Positions 1 to 7,986 of a stretch of 58,944 nucleotides of DNA are shown here, one piece after another; positions within the stretch are counted from its first letter, which is position 1; the number at the start of each line of letters is the position of its first letter. A model generated the notes under the pieces. The model did no database searches, was not told the origin of the DNA, and saw nothing but the letters and a program-made list of their open reading frames with translations. The translations under genes and the position numbers were made by a program. This stretch comes from Physcocola sp002396385 (lineage in GTDB: Bacteria > Bacteroidota > Bacteroidia > Bacteroidales > Paludibacteraceae): contig CAMNDM010000020.1 in NCBI GenBank assembly GCA_946535435.1, positions 1 through 58,944 on the forward strand, read 5' to 3'.

Positions 1-32
1 TCAGCCCTTTCCCCGTGCCCGGTTATTGAGAT

Positions 33-49
33 ACCGTCTTCCAGACGGT
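33..49. other. Short perfect hairpin near the left edge
   Basis: ACCGTCT and AGACGGT form a perfect 7-bp stem around a 3-nt loop. It lies about 50 nt past the stop codon of the minus-strand gene that ends at 98. No T-run follows on either strand, so I do not call it a terminator. It could belong to a structure that continues outside the window. Confidence 0.3.
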
Positions 50-83
50 GTTTGCGTCCCGGGGGGGCAGTGTTAATCAGTTT

Positions 84-864
84 AGGACAAGCGGACTTTA
101 TTCTTTCACAAACCGCTCTATCTTGCAGGTGTGCTTCTTGGTTTTCTCGTCGTAGTTGATGCCTACGAACAACAGGTTGTCGTAGTAGTGGTTGAGGGAC
201 TCGTGGTAGTTCCTGTCCTTTATTTGCTGGAGGGCGCTTTCCGTACTCTTGTTGTGCTTCAACTCTATGACCATTGCCGGTATGTTCGGCAGGTATGGAA
301 TCAGCACCAAGTCGGCATAGCCTTTCCCTGTTGGCATTTCTTTGATGAGCGTGTAGCGGGTGTTGGCGTAGAAATAGGCCAGGCAGATGGCACTCTGGAA
401 ACAGTGCTCGTCGTTGTAGGTCAGCGGATTGGTCACCTGGGTGTGGGCGGCATCGAGTGCGCGGGCAACCGCCTCGGCGTTGCCGTTGATGGTGTCGTCG
501 AGCAAGCGCTTCGAGGCGTTCACTACGGCCATCACCGCCTTGTAGTCGGAAGAGTCTTCAATGGAGTTGATCCACTCTATGCGGACCTCCTCGTTCGGTA
601 TGTGGCAGGTCTTGTCCTTGCGGTTGTAGCAGAGGTAGCCCAAATGGATGAGGTAGGTAAAGACGTTGTCTTTCGAGTTGATGCTGGCCAGGGTGTTCTG
701 GAACTTCAGCACGTTGACAGGCACGCTGCCACCGGCGATCATCTCGATAATATCCTGCCTGATACCCTCAAAATCTTTCAATATGTGGTCGCGGAGCACC
801 TCGAAAGAGCCGGTCGCCGACCAGTAGCTGAAGAACTCACCGGTCGTCACAGCATTGACCACCG
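84..864. repeat. Direct repeat, left copy
   Basis: It pairs with 58165-58944. The match covers the end of the AAA/PD-(D/E)XK gene and runs about 14 nt beyond the stop codon (AGGACAAGCGGACTT in both), where the copies differ by one base in length. Inside the coding part no net gap is seen. Confidence 0.85.
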
Positions 865-1687
865 AAAGCGGATTGCAAACCTTTATGCTGTCAGACATCT
901 GGTAACCGTCGTACCAGCGCAGGCACTCGTCATAATCGGTGCCATATTTATCGCACAAGCCTTTCACCTCCTCTTCAGTAAAGCCGATTAAACCTGCGAA
1001 TTGACGTGGTTGCAGCATGGTATACTCGGTGAACTCATTCAATTTGCTCTGCACTTTGTCGCGCACAATCGGCATAATGCCGGTGATGTAGGCAAGGGCA
1101 AGGGCAGGACGTAGCGTGGTGTCTTTAAACAATCCGTTCAAGAAACTGAGGTAGTCGTTGAACAACTGTTCAGGAACCTGTTCACGTACCAGAACATCAT
1201 ACTCGTCGATGATGATGACAAACTTTTCGCCAGTTTCGGAGTATACGTTCTTTATACATCTAGATATAGATGAGTTGTCATCAAATTGTATGTCAGTGAA
1301 TTGTTTGCGAAATTCTTTTAACAATTCATTGTTGAGACCTCCTATCAAGAACTCAACGTTATTCTCTACTTTGGCATTCTGGTACCACCCGTTCAAATCC
1401 AGTTTTATGACATTTAGTTTATTTAGGTACTTGTCATAGTCGGGCGTCTGACGGATTTTCATCTGGCTGAAAATGGAGCGGGTGTCGCACCCTTTCGAAT
1501 AGTAGGCGGAAACCAGGTTGCCCACCATGCTCTTTCCGAAACGGCGCGGACGGGAGATACAGACAAAGTCCTGGTCTGTTTCTGCCAGTCTGTTCAACTC
1601 GACAATAATCAGCGATTTATCAACATATATCTCGTTACGAAGACTTTGTTTTAACGCATCAGCGTTCGGATTCAAATACAAGCCCAT
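98..1687 (-). CDS. AAA-ATPase-like protein with C-terminal PD-(D/E)XK nuclease fold (AAA-ATPase_like + PDDEXK_9, formerly DUF1703)
   Basis: A 529-residue protein. The N-terminal half is a P-loop ATPase: Walker A-like SRPRRFGKS at residues 45-53, Walker B FVIIIDEYD at about 156-164. The C-terminal third has a PD-(D/E)XK core: Asp459 in GYADLVLIPYLP, then Glu475 and Lys477 in MVIELKHNKS. The family is abundant and multicopy in Bacteroidetes; its role is not known with certainty (mobile-element or defence-like roles have been suggested). The reading frame extends upstream to 1759, but I place the start at the ATG at 1687, where the family's usual N-terminus (MGLYLNP) begins and a strong Shine-Dalgarno sequence sits 5 nt upstream. 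A close paralogue is cut by the right window edge at 58178. Family call is firm, function is not. Confidence 0.9.
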   Translation of the reverse strand: MGLYLNPNADALKQSLRNEIYVDKSLIIVELNRLAETDQDFVCISRPRRFGKSMVGNLVSAYYSKGCDTRSIFSQMKIRQTPDYDKYLNKLNVIKLDLNGWYQNAKVENNVEFLIGGLNNELLKEFRKQFTDIQFDDNSSISRCIKNVYSETGEKFVIIIDEYDVLVREQVPEQLFNDYLSFLNGLFKDTTLRPALALAYITGIMPIVRDKVQSKLNEFTEYTMLQPRQFAGLIGFTEEEVKGLCDKYGTDYDECLRWYDGYQMSDSIKVCNPLSVVNAVTTGEFFSYWSATGSFEVLRDHILKDFEGIRQDIIEMIAGGSVPVNVLKFQNTLASINSKDNVFTYLIHLGYLCYNRKDKTCHIPNEEVRIEWINSIEDSSDYKAVMAVVNASKRLLDDTINGNAEAVARALDAAHTQVTNPLTYNDEHCFQSAICLAYFYANTRYTLIKEMPTGKGYADLVLIPYLPNIPAMVIELKHNKSTESALQQIKDRNYHESLNHYYDNLLFVGINYDEKTKKHTCKIERFVKE

Positions 1688-1692
1688 AGTGA

Positions 1693-1698
1693 CTCCTT
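1693..1698 (-). promoter_or_regulatory. Strong Shine-Dalgarno sequence deciding the start at 1687
   Basis: On the minus strand AAGGAG lies 5 nt before the ATG at 1687. Such a canonical site is unusual here, since most starts in this window have none, and it supports the internal ATG over the upstream one at 1759. Confidence 0.7.
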
Positions 1699-1931
1699 TT
1701 CTTAACAATGCAAATTTAGCAATTAAGCGGTAACAATGCAACCGGGTAGGGTGCGGCACTGTTGACGATTTTTAGACACCGATGAAGCCACTGGGTTGGC
1801 ATGTGGAAAAGTAACAACTGGTGTGTTTGGTCGGGTTTTACAATGAATACGTTGGCTGATGTGAAAATGATAAACTTTCTGTTGCCTCCCTATTTGTAAG
1901 CATTTAAGTGCTTTCTTACCAATAAAATCAT

Positions 1932-1939
1932 TATTTTTG
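1932..1939 (+). promoter_or_regulatory. Bacteroidetes -7 box (TATTTTTG) for the menG operon
   Basis: TATTTTTG matches TAnnTTTG exactly. Transcription would begin near 1945, leaving a leader of about 45 nt before the ATG at 1990. It argues against the in-frame codon at 1939, which is inside the box. The upstream -33 element is weak (TTTC at 1912-1915). Confidence 0.5.
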
Positions 1940-1989
1940 TGAAAAATTGGGTGCCTATTTTTCAAAAGGATCCCTTATTCAAAATTACG

Positions 1990-2733
1990 ATGGCTGAGAT
2001 TAAAGTGGAAAAGGTGCTGCCTTATGAGAATGAGGGCAACAACAAGACGGCACAGGTGGAGGAAATGTTCGACAAAATTGCCGGACAATACGATACAATG
2101 AATCATCTGATGTCTCTCTTCCAAGACCGGAACTGGCGCAGAACCGCTCTTAGGTCGCTGTTAGACCTGAAACCGATGCGTTTGCTCGATATCGCTACTG
2201 GTACGGCCGATTTTGCCATCAGCGCTTATGAAGAATTAGAGCCTCAGGAAATTGTCGGTATCGACCTTTCGAAGGAAATGCTCGAAATCGGTAGAAAAAA
2301 GGTGGAGGTGAAGGGGCTTGGAAAAATCATCTCGCTCGAGCAGGGCGACAGCATGAAGTTGCGCTTCGACGATGCTTCTTTCGATGCTTTGACCGTCGCT
2401 TTCGGTGTCCGCAACTTCTCTGACCTGAAACAGGGCCTTTCTGAAATGAACCGTGTCTTGTGCAATGGCGGTAGGGCGGTCATACTCGAACTTAGCGAAC
2501 CCTCCAATCCCATCTTTAAGTTAGGTTACAGCTTCTACACCAAGTGCGTTATCCCGCTAATGGCGAAATTGGTAGCTAAGGACCTGAGGGCTTACGAGTA
2601 TCTGCCTGAAAGTATCGCCGCATGTCCGCAGGGACAAGAAATGGCGGCTTTGTTGAAAGAGTGTGGGTTCTCCGATGTTAAGGTACGCACGTTCACTTTC
2701 GGCTCTTGCTCGCTTTATGTGGCTAAAAAGTAG
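1990..2733 (+). CDS. menG: Demethylmenaquinone methyltransferase
   Basis: A 247-residue class I SAM-dependent methyltransferase of the UbiE/MenG family. It performs the last step of menaquinone synthesis, methylating demethylmenaquinone. SAM-binding motif I is LLDIATGTADFA near residues 65-76, after the family N-terminal signature FDKIAGQYDTMNHLMS. The later signature VAFGVRNFSDL is also present. The frame opens earlier (1939), but that codon lies in a putative -7 promoter box, so I use the ATG at 1990, which gives the normal family length. First gene of a tight operon with the epimerase (27 nt), SlyD-like isomerase and aroC. Bacteroidetes use menaquinone as their quinone, so the menaquinone rather than ubiquinone role is inferred. 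Confidence 0.95.
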   Translation: MAEIKVEKVLPYENEGNNKTAQVEEMFDKIAGQYDTMNHLMSLFQDRNWRRTALRSLLDLKPMRLLDIATGTADFAISAYEELEPQEIVGIDLSKEMLEIGRKKVEVKGLGKIISLEQGDSMKLRFDDASFDALTVAFGVRNFSDLKQGLSEMNRVLCNGGRAVILELSEPSNPIFKLGYSFYTKCVIPLMAKLVAKDLRAYEYLPESIAACPQGQEMAALLKECGFSDVKVRTFTFGSCSLYVAKK

Positions 2734-2760
2734 GTTCGTGTTATTGAGTAATTGTGTAAT

Positions 2761-3768
2761 ATGAAGATATTAATTACCGGAGCCTCTGGCTTCATAGGAA
2801 GTTTTGCTGTTGAAGAAGCTTTAAGGCGTGGACACGAAGTCTGGGCCGGAGTTCGTGCAAGTAGTAGTCGTGAATACCTGCAGGTGCCTGGGACACAGTT
2901 TATTGATTTGCCTTACTCTTCGCTTAACCAGCTGGTTGCAAAACTTGAGGATGTGAAGAAGGAAATTGGTAGGTGGGACGTCATCGTCCACATTATGGGA
3001 CTTACTAAGTGCAAGCAGAAAAATGATTTCGACCGTGTCAATTTCGAGTATACAAAAAATTTGGTCGACGCGCTCCGCCAAACGGAGATGCAGCCCCGAC
3101 AGTTTGTTTATATGAGTAGCTTGTCGGCTATGGGGTCGGGTGATCCTGTCACCTTGAAACAAATCGATTATGACGATACTCCCAATCCGAATACGCTGTA
3201 CGGGAAAAGCAAGTTGCGCACCGAAAACTATTTGCGGTCGCTGCCCGACTTCCCGTTCACTATACTGCGCCCGACTGGCGTTTATGGCCCCCGCGAAAAG
3301 GACTATTTCGTCATGTTACAGACTTTGCAGCGGCATTTCAATCCTGCCATTGGCTTCAAACCGCAATACATTACCTTTATATATGTAAAGGACCTGGTCA
3401 AGGTTATTTTTGCCTGCATCGACAAGCAGAAAATCCACGAAACTTATTTCGTTGCCGATGGCGATGTGTGGACCAGCGACGACTATGCGGCGCTCGCTAA
3501 GCAAAAACTGGGCGTGAAGTGGACTATTCCGTTACGTGTGCCTTGCTTCTTGGTGAAAGGCATTTGCGCTGTTATGGAAAAAGTGGGCGGCTGGTTTGGC
3601 AAATTTCCTACGCTTAATAACGATAAATACAATATCCTTTCCTCTCTTAATTGGAAGTGTGATACAAAAAAATTGGCTGATGAGTTGGGCTTTAAGGCCG
3701 ATTATAACCTCGATGCCGGACTTGACGAGTGCATTGAATGGTACAGAGAGCAAGGATGGATCAAATAA
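2761..3768 (+). CDS. NAD-dependent epimerase/dehydratase (extended SDR)
   Basis: A 335-residue extended short-chain dehydrogenase/reductase. The N-terminal Rossmann motif is GASGFIG at residues 7-13. A Ser-rich strand (VYMSSLSAMG) and the catalytic Y-x-x-x-K in LYGKSKLRTE follow, then LRPTGVYGPRE, typical of sugar-nucleotide epimerases and of 3-beta-HSD-like members. The substrate cannot be read from sequence. A TTG at 2752 is in frame, but the ATG at 2761 starts directly at the Rossmann strand (MKILITGASG) and is preferred. Second gene of the menG operon, 27 nt after menG and 28 nt before the isomerase gene. Confidence 0.88.
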   Translation: MKILITGASGFIGSFAVEEALRRGHEVWAGVRASSSREYLQVPGTQFIDLPYSSLNQLVAKLEDVKKEIGRWDVIVHIMGLTKCKQKNDFDRVNFEYTKNLVDALRQTEMQPRQFVYMSSLSAMGSGDPVTLKQIDYDDTPNPNTLYGKSKLRTENYLRSLPDFPFTILRPTGVYGPREKDYFVMLQTLQRHFNPAIGFKPQYITFIYVKDLVKVIFACIDKQKIHETYFVADGDVWTSDDYAALAKQKLGVKWTIPLRVPCFLVKGICAVMEKVGGWFGKFPTLNNDKYNILSSLNWKCDTKKLADELGFKADYNLDAGLDECIEWYREQGWIK

Positions 3769-3796
3769 TTTGATAACAATAATTTAAATATACGAT

Positions 3797-4399
3797 ATGA
3801 AGATTGAGAACAACAAGTATGTCGCAGTTACCTATAATCTGATTGTTGGAGAGGCTGAGGGCGACGCTACTGTTATGGAGTCGGCAACTGCTAACCGTCC
3901 CTTAGAGTTTATTCCGGGTTTGGGTATGATGTTGCCTAAATTCGAAGAAAATCTTCTGGGGTTGGAGCAAGGAGCAAAGTTCGATTTCACAATGTTGCCT
4001 GAAGATGCTTACGGACAGCGTGATCCTGAACGCATCGCTAATGTGCCTTTTGAAATCTTCCAAGATGAAAAGGGTAAGATTGATTTCAATGTTGTCGCTG
4101 TTGACCATACCCTTCCGATGATGGACCAGGAAGGTAACACTTTCCATGGAACTGTAACGGAAATTGATAATAAGAAAAAGGTGGTGGTTATGGACTTTAA
4201 TCATCCGTTGGCGGGTGAGACGCTCCACTTTGTTGGTGAAGTTGTTGTTGTGCGTGACTGTACAGCCGAAGAAATGGCGGCTGCTACCCAGCCTCATACT
4301 TGTGGCGGCTGTGGCGGCGGTTGCAAAGGAGGCTGCGGCGGTAAGGACAATAACGAGGGTGGTTGCTGTGGTAGCGAAGGCGGTTGTTGTGGCAAATAA
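3797..4399 (+). CDS. FKBP-type peptidyl-prolyl isomerase, SlyD-like, with Cys/Gly-rich metal-binding tail
   Basis: A 200-residue SlyD-type prolyl isomerase and chaperone. The FKBP core starts with YVAVTYNLIVGEA and contains the PGLGMMLPKFEENLLG segment and PEDAYGQRDP, the point where SlyD proteins carry the inserted IF domain. The last 34 residues (from about 167) form a low-complexity tail with eight Cys and a leading His, in CGG, GGC and GGCCG units. E. coli SlyD has a His/Cys-rich tail that binds nickel and supports hydrogenase maturation; metal binding here is inferred. No hydrogenase gene is in the window. Part of the menG-aroC operon, 22 nt before aroC. Confidence 0.9.
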   Translation: MKIENNKYVAVTYNLIVGEAEGDATVMESATANRPLEFIPGLGMMLPKFEENLLGLEQGAKFDFTMLPEDAYGQRDPERIANVPFEIFQDEKGKIDFNVVAVDHTLPMMDQEGNTFHGTVTEIDNKKKVVVMDFNHPLAGETLHFVGEVVVVRDCTAEEMAAATQPHTCGGCGGGCKGGCGGKDNNEGGCCGSEGGCCGK

Positions 4400-4421
4400 C
4401 TTTTACATCGTTTTTTAACAA

Positions 4422-5498
4422 ATGGGTAATACTTTTGGCAATATTTTTCGTCTGACGACTTATGGCGAGAGCCATGGGGTGGCTGTGGGTGGTATTATCG
4501 ATGGGGTGCCGGCCGGGCTGGAACTCGATTTGGATTTTATCCAGAGCGAACTCGACAGACGTAGGCCTGGACAGAGTGCTATCACGACCGGACGTAACGA
4601 GGGCGACAGAGTAGAATTTTTGTCTGGCGTTTACGAGGGCAGGTGCACGGGCACTCCTTTGGCTTTCGAGGTCAGGAACACAAACCAGCATTCTAACGAT
4701 TACGATGAGATGAAATCGGTTTTCCGGCCCTCTCATGCTGACTATACTTACACTGCTAAATACGGTTTCCGAGACCATCGTGGCGGAGGCCGCTCAAGTG
4801 CACGCGAAACACTCTCGCGTGTGGTTGGTGGGGCTGTTGCCAAACTAGCCCTGAAACAACTGGGTATTTCTGTGCAGGCCTATACGTCGCAGGTCGGTAA
4901 CCTGGTTGTTGGCAAATCTTATCAGGAACTCGACCTCTCGCTGACTGAAAGCAATGCCGTGCGTTGCCCCGATGCGGAGCTGGCGACTCAAATGGAGGCT
5001 CTCATCAAACAGGTGAAACTCGACGGTGACACTATTGGTGGCGTTATCACTTGTGTGGCGAAGGGGGTACCTGTTGGTTTGGGTGAGCCTGCTTTCGGTA
5101 AGTTGCATGCTATGCTGGGTAACGCTATGTTGTCGATTAACGCCTGCAAGGGCTTTGAATATGGTATGGGCTTTGCCGGTGTCGGCTTGCGTGGCTCGCA
5201 GGTTAATGACATCTTCACCGGAAAGAATGGAAAAATCGGCACACTGACCAACTATTCGGGTGGTATTCAGGGTGGTATCTCCAATGGTGAGGATGTTTAT
5301 TTCCGTTGTGCCTTTAAGCCTATTGCCACCTTGTTGCGCGAACAGCCTACGGTCGACTTGAATGGGAACGATGCCTGCATCAAAGCGCGTGGACGACACG
5401 ACCCGTGTGTGCTGCCTAGGGCGGTGCCTATCGTCGAGGCTATGGCGGCAATGACGTTGCTTGACGCCTACCTGATGAACAAGTGTACACACTTATGA
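4422..5498 (+). CDS. aroC: Chorismate synthase
   Basis: A 358-residue enzyme converting 5-enolpyruvylshikimate-3-phosphate to chorismate with reduced FMN, the last step of the shikimate pathway. Family signatures are all present: GNTFGNIFRLTTYGESHG at the N-terminus, RRRPGQSAITTGRNEGD, the RDHRGGGRSSARET segment, GYGMGFAGV-like FEYGMGFAGVGLRG, and RHDPCVLPRAVPIVEAM at the C-terminus. Length matches the family. Last gene of the menG operon; chorismate feeds menaquinone as well as aromatic amino acids, which fits menG at the head of the operon. Confidence 0.97.
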   Translation: MGNTFGNIFRLTTYGESHGVAVGGIIDGVPAGLELDLDFIQSELDRRRPGQSAITTGRNEGDRVEFLSGVYEGRCTGTPLAFEVRNTNQHSNDYDEMKSVFRPSHADYTYTAKYGFRDHRGGGRSSARETLSRVVGGAVAKLALKQLGISVQAYTSQVGNLVVGKSYQELDLSLTESNAVRCPDAELATQMEALIKQVKLDGDTIGGVITCVAKGVPVGLGEPAFGKLHAMLGNAMLSINACKGFEYGMGFAGVGLRGSQVNDIFTGKNGKIGTLTNYSGGIQGGISNGEDVYFRCAFKPIATLLREQPTVDLNGNDACIKARGRHDPCVLPRAVPIVEAMAAMTLLDAYLMNKCTHL

Positions 5499-5542
5499 TT
5501 TGAAAATATTTTTCTGCTGATTTTCGAGCATTTAATGCCAAA

Positions 5543-5574
5543 GTTGTGAATAATCAGTTTTTTAATTATTTTTG
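5543..5574 (+). promoter_or_regulatory. Bacteroidetes promoter for the beta-barrel gene
   Basis: GTTG at 5543-5546 is 20 nt upstream of TATTTTTG at 5567-5574, a good fit to TTTG-n19-21-TAnnTTTG. The start codon at 5608 would follow a leader of about 27 nt. Confidence 0.55.
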
Positions 5575-5607
5575 TCGGTGTGCTTTAAATAAGTAATAGT
5601 TCTTATA

Positions 5608-6477
5608 ATGAGAAAGAGATTAGTTGTACTGGGCTTCGCTTTGAGCCAGTCTGTTGCTATGTTTGCAACAATTGAAGATGCGCAGTCGGTTTCCGATAGT
5701 GTTGCGGTCCAAACAAGTCCTGTACTTGTCGTTGAAGATTCTGTCAAGAGGTCTAGTGAAGTCCCTCTTGATACGGCCGACTATTTCGACGAGCAGAACG
5801 ATATCATAGAAATGGAAGCGGCAAAACCGTTACCCGAATACAGGTGGACCACTATTGGTGTTACTTTTGGTGGCGGTTTAGCGTGGTATAACAGTACTCC
5901 GATTAACAACCGTTTCGCTCCGTGCCTGCGTGGTGGCTTGAATTTCGATGTCCCTATCGGACAGTGGTTCTCGTTGCAACCCGAACTCTTATTCGCTGTG
6001 CGTGGTGGCGGTTTCAAAACCGAGGTCGGATATAATGTGGAAGACAACCTCTTTTATTTCGATGTTCCTATTAACTGCAAGTTCAGCAAACGTATGAACT
6101 TCTCTAAAACATGTACTGGACGCGGTTTCGTATCTGTCGGACCTGTACTTAGTTTAGGCGTCTTTGGTAAGTCTACAGCTAAAGAATTAGACAACGAACA
6201 TCCGTCTGTCAATAATAAGTTGTTCCAAAACAACCCTGACGAGGAAACTGAACATGCAATCTATCGTAGTTTCGATTTCAGCCTTAATTTCCGTCTGGGT
6301 TATGATTTCGACTCCGATTGGTCTTTTGCTATCGGTTACCAACTTGGACTTGTTAACTTGATGAACGACAGTAATTACGATGCGAATGAAGTGAAACAGT
6401 ATAAGTCGGTTTATACCGATAACTTCCCTGTCTTGACCAACAGCTCGGCTTATATGACCCTTGGTTATCGTTGGTAA
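5608..6477 (+). CDS. Outer-membrane beta-barrel protein (PorT-like fold)
   Basis: A 289-residue exported protein with a short signal peptide (MRKRLVVLGFALSQSVAMFA). An acidic Ser/Val-rich linker (about 20-75) follows, and then alternating amphipathic strands typical of a small eight-stranded outer-membrane barrel: TIGVTFGGGLAWYN, GGLNFDVPIGQWFSLQPELL, FRLGYDFDSDWSFAIGYQ. It ends with SAYMTLGYRW, an aromatic C-terminus usual in outer-membrane proteins. The specific function is unknown. It stands alone, with its own promoter and a strong terminator 24 nt past the stop codon. Confidence 0.78.
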   Translation: MRKRLVVLGFALSQSVAMFATIEDAQSVSDSVAVQTSPVLVVEDSVKRSSEVPLDTADYFDEQNDIIEMEAAKPLPEYRWTTIGVTFGGGLAWYNSTPINNRFAPCLRGGLNFDVPIGQWFSLQPELLFAVRGGGFKTEVGYNVEDNLFYFDVPINCKFSKRMNFSKTCTGRGFVSVGPVLSLGVFGKSTAKELDNEHPSVNNKLFQNNPDEETEHAIYRSFDFSLNFRLGYDFDSDWSFAIGYQLGLVNLMNDSNYDANEVKQYKSVYTDNFPVLTNSSAYMTLGYRW

Positions 6478-6500
6478 CCGGATGCTATACTTATCGTATA

Positions 6501-6530
6501 ACGGAACCTGCGTTTGTGGGTTCCGTTTTT
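6501..6530 (+). terminator. Rho-independent terminator after the beta-barrel gene
   Basis: ACGGAACC (6501-6508) pairs with GGTTCCGT (6519-6526) and six T follow. It separates the barrel gene from dgt. Confidence 0.85.
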
Positions 6531-6555
6531 ATATAACACTAGTTGAACGCAATTT

Positions 6556-7893
6556 ATGGCAATGAACTGGAAACAGTTGCTTTCTTCTAAAAGATTCGGA
6601 CTTGAAGATTACCACGATCCTAATAAACACGACCGTACAGAATTTCAGCGCGATTACGACCGGCTTATCTTCTCGCCCACTTTCAGACGTTTGCAAAATA
6701 AAACGCAGGTATTCCCCCTGCCCGATAAAATATTTGTACATAACCGATTGACCCATAGCCTCGAAGTCGGCTCTGTTGGCCGCTCCCTAGGCGAAATTGT
6801 AAGTAGGCACTTGGTTGGGAAATATGGCGAGGATGGTGGACCGTATATTGGCGAATTGGGGTCCATTGTACCTGTCGGCTGCCTCGCACACGATTTGGGC
6901 AACCCTCCATTCGGGCATTCGGGAGAAAAGGCTATCTCTAGTTATTTTAGTGAGGGTCCCGGCGCTGTCTTGAAGGAAAAGTACGGTCTTTCCGATGCCG
7001 AATGGCAGGATATTGTCAATTTCGAAGGGAATGCGAACGCTTTCCGGTTGCTTACGCATCAATTTTCCGGGCATCGTCGTGGCGGTTTTGTCCTTACCTA
7101 TACGTCTTTGGCCTCTATTGTGAAGTATCCTTACGAGTCTACTTATATAGCCAAATTGGGGAAACCGAAGTTCGGGTTTTTCCAAAGTGAGAAGGACGAT
7201 TTTCGGCTTATTGCTGACGAACTGGGTATTAAAGAGGTGGAACCTTCCCGCTTTGTCCGTCATCCGTTGGTGTTTCTAGTCGAGGCGGCCGATGACATCT
7301 GTTACGAGATTATGGATCTTGAGGATGCCCACAAACTGAAAATCTTATCTACTGAGCAGACGGTAGACCTTATGTTGGGTTTCTTCGATGAAGAACGAAA
7401 ACAGCGACGGCTTCAACATATGGATAAGATTCAAGATGTTAACGAGCAGATTGCCTATCTGAGAAGTAGTGTTGTTGGTGAACTTGTTCGTGAATGTACA
7501 CAGGTTTTTGTCGAGAATGAAGAGGCTATTCTTGACGGTTCATTTCAAGACAGCCTGATCAAACATGTGTGTGAAAGGGTTCGCAATGCATACAAAACAT
7601 GTGAACGGGTCTCTGTCGAGAAAATTTACAGGTCGCAGTCGGTTGTCGATGTGGAAATTTCTGGTTACAATATCATATATAAACTTATCGACCAACTTGT
7701 TAATGCTGCATTAGAACCCGATAAAGCCTATTCCCGACAGTTGCTTATGCGTGTACCACAACAGTATGAGATGTCTGCTCCGGCTTATTACCACCGTATT
7801 TTGGCAGTGCTCGATTATGTGTCGAGCATGACCGATATTTATGCGTTAGACCTTTATAGACAGATAACAGGCATAAGTCTGCCACACTTGTAG
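6556..7893 (+). CDS. dgt: Deoxyguanosinetriphosphate triphosphohydrolase (dGTPase)
   Basis: A 445-residue HD-domain phosphohydrolase that cleaves dGTP to deoxyguanosine and tripolyphosphate, controlling dNTP pools. The metal-binding set is intact: His in NRLTHSLEVG (about residue 67), His112-Asp113 in LAHDLGNPPFGHSGE, and a later Asp in VEAADDICYEIMDLEDA. The N-terminal FRRLQNKTQVFPL and the segment EGNANAFRLL are signatures of the dGTPase group rather than of general HD hydrolases. dGTPases also limit some phages; nothing nearby suggests that use here. Confidence 0.95.
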   Translation: MAMNWKQLLSSKRFGLEDYHDPNKHDRTEFQRDYDRLIFSPTFRRLQNKTQVFPLPDKIFVHNRLTHSLEVGSVGRSLGEIVSRHLVGKYGEDGGPYIGELGSIVPVGCLAHDLGNPPFGHSGEKAISSYFSEGPGAVLKEKYGLSDAEWQDIVNFEGNANAFRLLTHQFSGHRRGGFVLTYTSLASIVKYPYESTYIAKLGKPKFGFFQSEKDDFRLIADELGIKEVEPSRFVRHPLVFLVEAADDICYEIMDLEDAHKLKILSTEQTVDLMLGFFDEERKQRRLQHMDKIQDVNEQIAYLRSSVVGELVRECTQVFVENEEAILDGSFQDSLIKHVCERVRNAYKTCERVSVEKIYRSQSVVDVEISGYNIIYKLIDQLVNAALEPDKAYSRQLLMRVPQQYEMSAPAYYHRILAVLDYVSSMTDIYALDLYRQITGISLPHL

Positions 7894-7959
7894 GCTTGTT
7901 CCAGTTGACAATTTTATACAAATTGGGGCTTATGGGTGCTACTTTATTACTTTTTACTG

Positions 7960-7967
7960 TATTTTTG
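7960..7967 (+). promoter_or_regulatory. -7 box (TATTTTTG) for the cstA gene
   Basis: An exact TAnnTTTG match lies 19 nt before the ATG at 7987. It places the transcription start downstream of the in-frame GTG at 7936, so the shorter protein is preferred. Confidence 0.55.
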
Positions 7968-7986
7968 TGTAAATTATTATAAAAAT

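Noticed and set aside
33..49. Left-edge hairpin as a terminator for the first gene
   Set aside because: No T-run follows on the minus strand, and the stem is short.
131..991. A 286-codon plus-strand frame opposite the AAA/PD-(D/E)XK gene
   Set aside because: Antisense shadow; the same kind of frame appears opposite the right copy. The protein is Val/His-rich with no signature.
1688..1759. N-terminal extension of the first AAA/PD-(D/E)XK gene
   Set aside because: It lies upstream of a strong Shine-Dalgarno and the normal family start at 1687.
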